A DNA stretch of 20,305 nucleotides from a virus. The stretch lies in the IMG/VR virus record IMGVR_UViG_3300030382_004491, positions 1 to 20,305 of that record; one strand, given 5' to 3'. The notes under the pieces are model-generated. The model saw nothing but the letters and a program-made list of their open reading frames with translations. It ran no database searches and was not told the DNA's origin. The first letter of the stretch is position 1, and each line of letters begins with the position of its first letter. Of this stretch, positions 14,786 through 20,305 are shown one piece after another. The position numbers and the translations under genes were made by a program.

Positions 14786-15903
14786 TGAAACGTTCTAGAG
14801 TTTTAAACAGACCTATGTTCAATAAACATAACTCTGCTTACGGCAGAGGGATTGCTAGTAATCTTGTCACTGATGAACAGAGACAGAGATTTAACTATGG
14901 TGGACGAGTGGGATTAGCACAAGGAAAGGGAATCTTTAATTTTGCTTCGAGTGATGTAGAAAATATAAAACGATTACCAACAGGAGAAATTGATTATGAT
15001 TGGTATGAACAAGAAGATTTAAAAGTTCCTACAACGTGGGGAGAAAAACTTCTACCACATTCCATTTCAGGATATGACCTCACCGGTCTTCCATCACCAG
15101 TAGCTAAATGGCCATATAAATTTCTAGGGGGAGAAGAAGGAGATATTACTAAACTCTATGGAGCAGAAGAAAAAGAAAAAGCAAAATTTGAAAGAGAACG
15201 AAAAATACGGGAACGAAAAGAACGACTGGAAGGTCCAGGTATTTGGGGGAGCGGTCCGTCAAAAAAAGATAAGAAGGCTGCCCTAGAAAAAGGAGTGTGG
15301 GCTGACAGATTAACAAAGGTACATGAACCTGGCGCCACAGAAGCAGATCAAATTGATACTACAACATTAGATGTAGCAGATTGGACGCCTAAGGAAAAAG
15401 AAGAAAAGGAAAGAGATGTCGCTCTAGCAATGGCTGAAAGATTAATTGGAGGTTCCCGAGACAAGTGGGGAAGCACAGCACAGATGAAAAATTTAGCAGG
15501 CGCATTAGGAGACGTGCGTAAGATCACAGACAAAGAAGATATTAGAAAAGATCAAAGAAAATATAGAGCCTATGCCGAAGCCCAAAAAGATATCGCTAAG
15601 TCTTTAGAAAAAGGAAAAGGCTATGCATCTTTTCAAGCAGAAGGTATGAGACCAGTAGATGCCTTGTATCGATCCTCAGGAATTGATGCAGTACCACTCC
15701 CTAAAGAGAAAAAACAGCGCAAAAAAGCTATAGATCAAATAAAATCCGGCGATGTTATTTATGATGAGCATGATAGTCAGTGGAAAATTATGACTCCAGA
15801 TGGTTTAATAACGGTTACCGTTGCTAAAGTTGTGGAAGCCAATAGACGTGGGGATCTTGCCAAATTAAAAGAAACTGTAAATGTTAAAGAACAAGGGCGG
15901 TAA
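14785..15903 (+). CDS. Hypothetical charged virion-operon protein with GGRVG and TKLYGAEE motifs
   Basis: A 372-residue protein of unknown family. It has a basic N-terminus (MKRSRVLNRPMFNKHNSAYG), NYGGRVGLAQG at residues 37-46, TKLYGAEE at 122-129, and a highly charged helical stretch after it (EKAKFERERKIRERKERLEG). The C-terminal part is mixed helix and strand, with IYDEHDSQWKIMTPDGLITV. The TKLYGAEE octamer recurs at residues 8-15 of the next protein. It ends with tandem stops (TAATAA) just before ATG 15907. I infer a virion or scaffold-like partner of the large protein downstream; no enzymatic motif is visible. Confidence 0.74.
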   Translation: MKRSRVLNRPMFNKHNSAYGRGIASNLVTDEQRQRFNYGGRVGLAQGKGIFNFASSDVENIKRLPTGEIDYDWYEQEDLKVPTTWGEKLLPHSISGYDLTGLPSPVAKWPYKFLGGEEGDITKLYGAEEKEKAKFERERKIRERKERLEGPGIWGSGPSKKDKKAALEKGVWADRLTKVHEPGATEADQIDTTTLDVADWTPKEKEEKERDVALAMAERLIGGSRDKWGSTAQMKNLAGALGDVRKITDKEDIRKDQRKYRAYAEAQKDIAKSLEKGKGYASFQAEGMRPVDALYRSSGIDAVPLPKEKKQRKKAIDQIKSGDVIYDEHDSQWKIMTPDGLITVTVAKVVEANRRGDLAKLKETVNVKEQGR

Positions 15904-15906
15904 TAA

Positions 15907-18900
15907 ATGGTTCAAGTTGTTGACCCAACCAAATTATATGGAGCAGAAGAATATAATGATCCAAGTATTATCTCCTCAATCCTATCCGGTATTGCTACCG
16001 GCTTAATCCGAATACCTGAAGGTGCTATTTCTTTAGGTGCAACTCTACAAGATCTTACCGGTGACACCGATACTGCCACAGAAGTCGAACAGTGGTTCGA
16101 TGAAAACGTTTATAAAAAATTAGGAAACATAGAAGAGAAAGCCGAGTCCACGACCGCGGGAAAAATTGCAGCAGCCTTAGTTAATATTGGTGTGCCTGCA
16201 ACCATGGCGTTCCGATATGGAACCAAGGCAGCAACCAAGGCAATCATGGCTGCGAAGAAAGGAAACTATTTTGCTTTAAGTAATCCAACCCTAGCCAAAG
16301 GAGCACAGGAAGCTCTTCAATTAAATGCCAAAGGCAAGACGGCAAAATTTATGGCCGGTGCTGTGTCGGGAGGTATCGCTGAAGGAATTTTTGTTGCTGA
16401 CGTTGGAGAGTTTGGAACCATTGGAGATTTATTAGGAGGACCCACTGCTTTAGATACTGAATCCGATGAGGGTGGAAGAGACCAAGCGGTCAGAGAAATT
16501 GTTAACCGAATTAAATTTGGAACAGAAGGAGCTTTACTTACAGGAATTATTGGAGGGACCGGCTCCATCATAAAACAGTTAGCCACACGAGGAAAAGAAT
16601 TAAAATATTCAAACAGCTTATGGGATCGAGCTTTAAATAAAGTGGCCTCAGGGATGAGACCGAGAGGAGATATTCCTGAAGATGCTTTCTTAACGAGACG
16701 AGAACAAATTGGAAAAAGAGGGGCCGATATGAATCGCGCCTACGAATTATCCAGAGCTGTAGATAAAGACATCGATAGAATTTTTCCTAATATCAAATCA
16801 ACTTTCAATAAAACAACCCAAGCAGAAAAGTTTAAACTCTATGAGGATTTAGATGAACTTTTATTCTCAGGTAAATCCGGCCTTGATAAGGCCGGTCGAG
16901 TGACCATGGGTGAAATGGATGCAAAAATGATGGAGAATATTGGTGAGAAGCTCATGAACAATGGAGCGAAGTCCGAACATGTCATGAATATTTTCAACAA
17001 CATGGGCATGATGAGAAATAAATGGGGAGATATGGCTACCTTGATTCAATCTAATCTTCCAATCGAAGCTCAACCTATTTTTAAAAATATTATGGGTGAT
17101 CAATTTAGAGGGTGGTTAAGTCGAACCTATAATGTATTCCAAAATAAATCTTTAATTCCTTTCTTAAATTTTAAACCAACCGCAGAAGCCGTTGAAAAGG
17201 TAGCCAGTATATTCATGAGACAGAATAGAAGAGCCATCTCGAGAGCGGAAGCGAAAAACGCTGCCGGGGAGATGGTAGATGTTCCAGCGCCCTTGACCTA
17301 TGAAAATGCCAAGACGCAAGTAGATTACATTCTTAAAAACATTAAACCTCAGGATAGTTTAGTGAGGCTAATGAGAGAAGCCGATAAGTTTAAAGCTCCC
17401 TCGGCTCCTACCTTTAAAGTTCCCGCAAGTTTTGTAAAAGACTCTGTGGCTGCTGACCTGGTTCAAAATGGAACCTTTGTAAAAAGATTAGAACAGGTGG
17501 CGACCAAAGGAAGGTATGCTCTCCCTGGAGCAGAAGGGATTCCTGGACCGACGACCATCGGGAGAGGAAGCAAAGCTTTTAGAGAACTCTTTGGAGAAGT
17601 AAAAGACGTACGGGCAAAAATGATTCATGGGACTCAAAGACTATCCATGGTGGCGCGTAAGGGAGAATTTTTACAGAAGTTAGTAGACCAATCGGCTACT
17701 AACATAGCAGCCGGAGGAAGAGGATTTTTTTATGGAACTGAATCGGCTGCAAGAAATGCATTGGGCGAAGCGGACGTTGCTCTTTACAAAGGAAGCGTGG
17801 TCACTGATCCAAAGACGGGAGTACGAGTAGCCAGACCTTGGGGAGAAACGGCTATGGAAAACCCTATACGAAGTGCCTTTCCTGATGGAGCCTGGGGCGA
17901 ACGATCTTTAATGGAAGCCCTAGAGGGAGCAGAAAAAAATATTATTAATAATAAAACTGCCAGCTTTATTTATGACAGTTTGTTTTTATTTCCTAAGGCA
18001 ACATCACAGTTTGCAAAGACGGTGTTGTCACCGGTTACTCATGCCAGAAACTTTTTCAGTGCGGCTACTTTTCAAACCGCTAATGGAATCTGGTTTGAAA
18101 ACCCTAAAGTATTAGCTCAAGCGTGGAAGAAAGCTGTGGGTTCTGTTCAACCTCAAATGTTCAAGGCGAATGCTCCCGAAGCTCAGGCTTTCTATAGAGA
18201 ATTATTAGAGCTCGGAGTAGTGAATACCAATGTAAGGTATGGAGATATCTCTAGACTAATGGGTGATATTAATTTTGGTCAAAGATTGACTACCGATCGT
18301 GCAGCTCGAATGATGCTGCAACCGAACTGGGCTAAGAAATTTGCGAAGTTTAGTCAGGACATGTACGTCATGGAAGATGACTTCTGGAAAATTAGTAACT
18401 TTGTCATGGAAAATTATCGTTATGGCAACGCCTATAAACGAGCCTTCGATAAAGGTTTAATTAAAAAGATGCCAAGCATTCGAGAGATTAAAGAAAAGGC
18501 GGCTGATATTGTAAGAAATACCGTGCCTAACTATGAATATGTTCCTGAATTTATTCGAACTTTAAGAAGATTTCCCGTTGGAAACTTCGTTTCTTTTCCA
18601 GCAGAAATTTTAAGAACCGGTACCGGGATTGTACAACAATCTATTAAAGAAATTAATGATCCTATTCTAAGAACGATTGGGATGAAAAGACTAGCCGGCT
18701 TAGCAGCCACAACAGCTGTGGTACCTGCGACTATTGTAGAGATGTTTAAAACCATCTACGACTATACCGACGATGAACTCGCAGCCTTAAAAAGATTCTT
18801 ACCTTCATGGTCCAAGAACTCAACCATCCTACCAATGAGAGATGATGAGGGTAATTTAAAATACATCGACTTCAGTCATGGCTTTGCCTACGATACATTA

Positions 18901-19962
18901 ACACGACCTATTCAAACCATTCTTAATAAAGTAGCCGAAGGCGAAACTAATGAAGAAGCTTTAATGGAAAGCTTCATGAAAGGATTAGCCACATCCACAG
19001 CTGAACTAGGTGAACCATTTGTATCAGAATCTATTTGGACAGAAGCGATGTTAGATATCCTAAGAGGCGGAGGTAAAACTAAAGATGGTAAAATATTATA
19101 TACTGATGCCACTCCAACAGGAGAAAAAGTATCTAATATTATTAATCATATTGTCCGAGCTCAAGCACCTTTCTCTTTACAACAATTAATTCGTTTAGGT
19201 TTTGCTGCGACAGGAGAACCAAGCAGAACGATTGGACCTTACCAGGGAACAGGACAGGAATATAATCTAACCGATGAAGCCTTAGGGTTCACAGGTTATA
19301 GACCGGTAACGATTGATCCTGCTCGAAGCTTAGACTTTAGGATGAGTGGATATCAAAGAGGTATCCGTGACGCTCGTCGAGAATTTAATTCTAAACTTTT
19401 AAGAGGGGATCCTATTTCACCACAAGATGTCGTGGATAGATATATCATTGCCAACAAAGCGAAGTGGGAAGAGATGAAAGAAATGTCAAGAGATCTAACA
19501 GCTGGTATGATCTTAGGTACATCTCAAAATGATATCATGAATGTGCTTGGAAGAATTTCTAAAAAAGATGCAGCGGCTTTGTTAACCAATCAATTTATTC
19601 CGTTTACAATATCTGAAAATGTACAACAAGTCTTTGAAGAGAACGCAAGAAAACTAGGCACGGAAAATCCATATCGAGTAGCGGAAAGAGCGCTTCAATC
19701 TTTAGCGCAAACGATGAGTGGTATTCCACTATCATCACCAGAATGGCCCGACCTAACAGATATCTTTGACTTCAGCCCACAAAAAGAAAGCTTCTTTAAT
19801 CTAGGTCAACAAGCACCAGGAGATACGACTGGGTTTAATCCTCAAGTATATACTCGGCCATCATTAACTCTTAATAATCAGGGCTTGACACAGAATCAGG
19901 CTGCCTTATTATCCCCAAGCGAACAAGAGATCGCACGGAAACAGAATCAAAGGACAACATGA
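15907..19962 (+). CDS. Very large internal virion / DNA-ejection protein candidate
   Basis: A 1351-residue protein, close in length to T7 gp16 (1318 aa). After VDPTKLYGAEEY come several Gly/Ala-rich hydrophobic stretches that could cross or enter a membrane: residues ~20-47 (SGIATGLIRIPEGAISLG), ~88-104 (AALVNIGVPATMAF), ~208-222 (GALLTGIIGGTGSI) and ~929-948 (LAGLAATTAVVPATIVEMF). Between them the protein is long, helical and charged. I do not see a clear lytic transglycosylase motif, unlike the T7 protein's N-terminus. Size, position before the lysis genes and membrane-active character support an ejected internal virion protein; the family assignment is inference. Its stop overlaps the next start (ATGA). 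Confidence 0.82.
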   Translation: MVQVVDPTKLYGAEEYNDPSIISSILSGIATGLIRIPEGAISLGATLQDLTGDTDTATEVEQWFDENVYKKLGNIEEKAESTTAGKIAAALVNIGVPATMAFRYGTKAATKAIMAAKKGNYFALSNPTLAKGAQEALQLNAKGKTAKFMAGAVSGGIAEGIFVADVGEFGTIGDLLGGPTALDTESDEGGRDQAVREIVNRIKFGTEGALLTGIIGGTGSIIKQLATRGKELKYSNSLWDRALNKVASGMRPRGDIPEDAFLTRREQIGKRGADMNRAYELSRAVDKDIDRIFPNIKSTFNKTTQAEKFKLYEDLDELLFSGKSGLDKAGRVTMGEMDAKMMENIGEKLMNNGAKSEHVMNIFNNMGMMRNKWGDMATLIQSNLPIEAQPIFKNIMGDQFRGWLSRTYNVFQNKSLIPFLNFKPTAEAVEKVASIFMRQNRRAISRAEAKNAAGEMVDVPAPLTYENAKTQVDYILKNIKPQDSLVRLMREADKFKAPSAPTFKVPASFVKDSVAADLVQNGTFVKRLEQVATKGRYALPGAEGIPGPTTIGRGSKAFRELFGEVKDVRAKMIHGTQRLSMVARKGEFLQKLVDQSATNIAAGGRGFFYGTESAARNALGEADVALYKGSVVTDPKTGVRVARPWGETAMENPIRSAFPDGAWGERSLMEALEGAEKNIINNKTASFIYDSLFLFPKATSQFAKTVLSPVTHARNFFSAATFQTANGIWFENPKVLAQAWKKAVGSVQPQMFKANAPEAQAFYRELLELGVVNTNVRYGDISRLMGDINFGQRLTTDRAARMMLQPNWAKKFAKFSQDMYVMEDDFWKISNFVMENYRYGNAYKRAFDKGLIKKMPSIREIKEKAADIVRNTVPNYEYVPEFIRTLRRFPVGNFVSFPAEILRTGTGIVQQSIKEINDPILRTIGMKRLAGLAATTAVVPATIVEMFKTIYDYTDDELAALKRFLPSWSKNSTILPMRDDEGNLKYIDFSHGFAYDTLTRPIQTILNKVAEGETNEEALMESFMKGLATSTAELGEPFVSESIWTEAMLDILRGGGKTKDGKILYTDATPTGEKVSNIINHIVRAQAPFSLQQLIRLGFAATGEPSRTIGPYQGTGQEYNLTDEALGFTGYRPVTIDPARSLDFRMSGYQRGIRDARREFNSKLLRGDPISPQDVVDRYIIANKAKWEEMKEMSRDLTAGMILGTSQNDIMNVLGRISKKDAAALLTNQFIPFTISENVQQVFEENARKLGTENPYRVAERALQSLAQTMSGIPLSSPEWPDLTDIFDFSPQKESFFNLGQQAPGDTTGFNPQVYTRPSLTLNNQGLTQNQAALLSPSEQEIARKQNQRTT

Positions 19963-20171
19963 CGCCCAAAACCGTAAGAGAAAATATTATTAGTTTACAA
20001 GGCCACATTACCGGTCTCAAAAAAGATGTGGCTAGTATCAAGAACAACCATTTAAAACATATGGCTCTACGCATTCGTGACTTGGGTGGCAAGATAGACA
20101 AAATCTATTGGGTTCTTTTAGTTATGGTGGGGACCATAGCTTTGCAATTGTTTCAACATTATCTCACATAA
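19959..20171 (+). CDS. Holin-like / XhlA-like small membrane protein
   Basis: A 70-residue protein. Residues 1-46 form a coiled-coil-like polar helix (ISLQGHITGLKKDVASIKNN), followed by one hydrophobic segment at about 49-67 (YWVLLVMVGTIALQLFQHY). This helix-plus-single-TM layout matches XhlA-like haemolysin/holin accessory proteins. It overlaps the large gene by four bases (ATGA) and has a good ribosome-binding site, AAAGGA at 19949-19954. The endolysin gene starts three bases after its stop, which strengthens a lysis role. It could instead be a spanin-like or anchoring protein; the sequence does not decide. Confidence 0.75.
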   Translation: MTPKTVRENIISLQGHITGLKKDVASIKNNHLKHMALRIRDLGGKIDKIYWVLLVMVGTIALQLFQHYLT

Positions 20172-20174
20172 TCT

Positions 20175-20305
20175 ATGCAGCTTTCCAAAAATTTTTCCTT
20201 GGTAGAGCTTACCAAGTCACAGACAGCGGAGAGGAAGGGCATTCCAAACGACCCTAGTCCTGACCACCAGGAGAACCTAAGATTGCTCTGTGAGCGCGTC
20301 CTACA
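20175..20305 (+). CDS. Endolysin, peptidase M15-like (5' part only)
   Basis: An open frame from ATG 20175 runs off the window end (43 complete codons). It reads MQLSKNFSLVELTKSQTAER, then KGIPNDPSPDHQENLRLLCE. This is the characteristic N-terminus of phage M15-type peptidases (PF08291-like D,D-carboxypeptidase or L,D-endopeptidase), which cleave peptidoglycan cross-links. The zinc-binding HxxxxxxD and H residues would be further downstream and cannot be checked here. It follows the holin-like gene by three bases, the usual holin-endolysin order. I see no clear ribosome-binding site, so translation may be coupled. Confidence 0.8.
   Translation, partial: MQLSKNFSLVELTKSQTAERKGIPNDPSPDHQENLRLLCERVL

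Noticed and set aside
1-20305. CRISPR arrays, tRNAs, integrase/attachment sites and insertion sequences
   Set aside because: I looked for spaced direct repeats, tRNA-like cloverleafs, recombinase motifs and terminal inverted repeats and saw none I could support.

Overview
The window reads as a piece of a tailed-phage genome, most likely a short-tailed (podovirus-like) marine bacteriophage. Every convincing gene is on the + strand, genes are packed with overlaps of 1-14 bases, coding sequence is AT-leaning, and the gene content is virion structure, tail fibres, 2-oxoglutarate/Fe(II) oxygenases and lysis. Several protein styles are familiar to me from uncultured marine (Mediterranean-type) and Pelagibacter or cyanobacterial phages: glycine-rich fibres ending in a VIIRY-like motif, a short-period beta-repeat fibre, a protein opening with MPLIQVPFKPG, and small proteins carrying GGRVG motifs. 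The host cannot be fixed from sequence alone. No tRNA, CRISPR array, integrase, IS element or polymerase is visible.

Layout. (1) 2-3632: three tandem paralogous glycine-rich fibre/adhesin genes, the first cut by the window edge. (2) 3679-4113: a small conserved phage protein. (3) 4114-4179: a compact regulatory gap with a perfect 14-bp palindrome that matches an FNR-type box, a near-consensus sigma70 promoter, and a hairpin holding a ribosome-binding site. (4) 4180-7085: five overlapping genes. Four have 2OG-Fe(II) oxygenase metal-binding residues; the first looks like a related fold without them. (5) 7086-7133: a second hairpin with the ribosome-binding site in its right arm. (6) 7134-8737: a fibre with a strict 22-residue repeat and a fibre with a phage tail-collar domain and HxH metal motifs. 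(7) 8746-11437: a large beta-rich tail-hub-like protein and three small proteins, one of them only 56 aa. (8) 11437-19962: five genes, mostly joined by TAATG stop/start junctions, ending in a 1351-aa protein of the size and character of an ejected internal virion protein. (9) 19959-20305: a coiled-coil plus transmembrane holin-like protein and the start of an M15-type peptidase endolysin.

How it may work together. The 3' half would build the tail hub and the proteins ejected into the host, then lyse the cell; the 5' half supplies receptor-binding parts. The most unusual arrangement is a compact oxygenase cassette inserted between glycine/proline-rich adhesin genes and other fibre genes, with its own candidate oxygen-linked operator and promoter. 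A plausible but unproven reading is that these oxygenases hydroxylate the phage's own fibres or a host surface or translation target.
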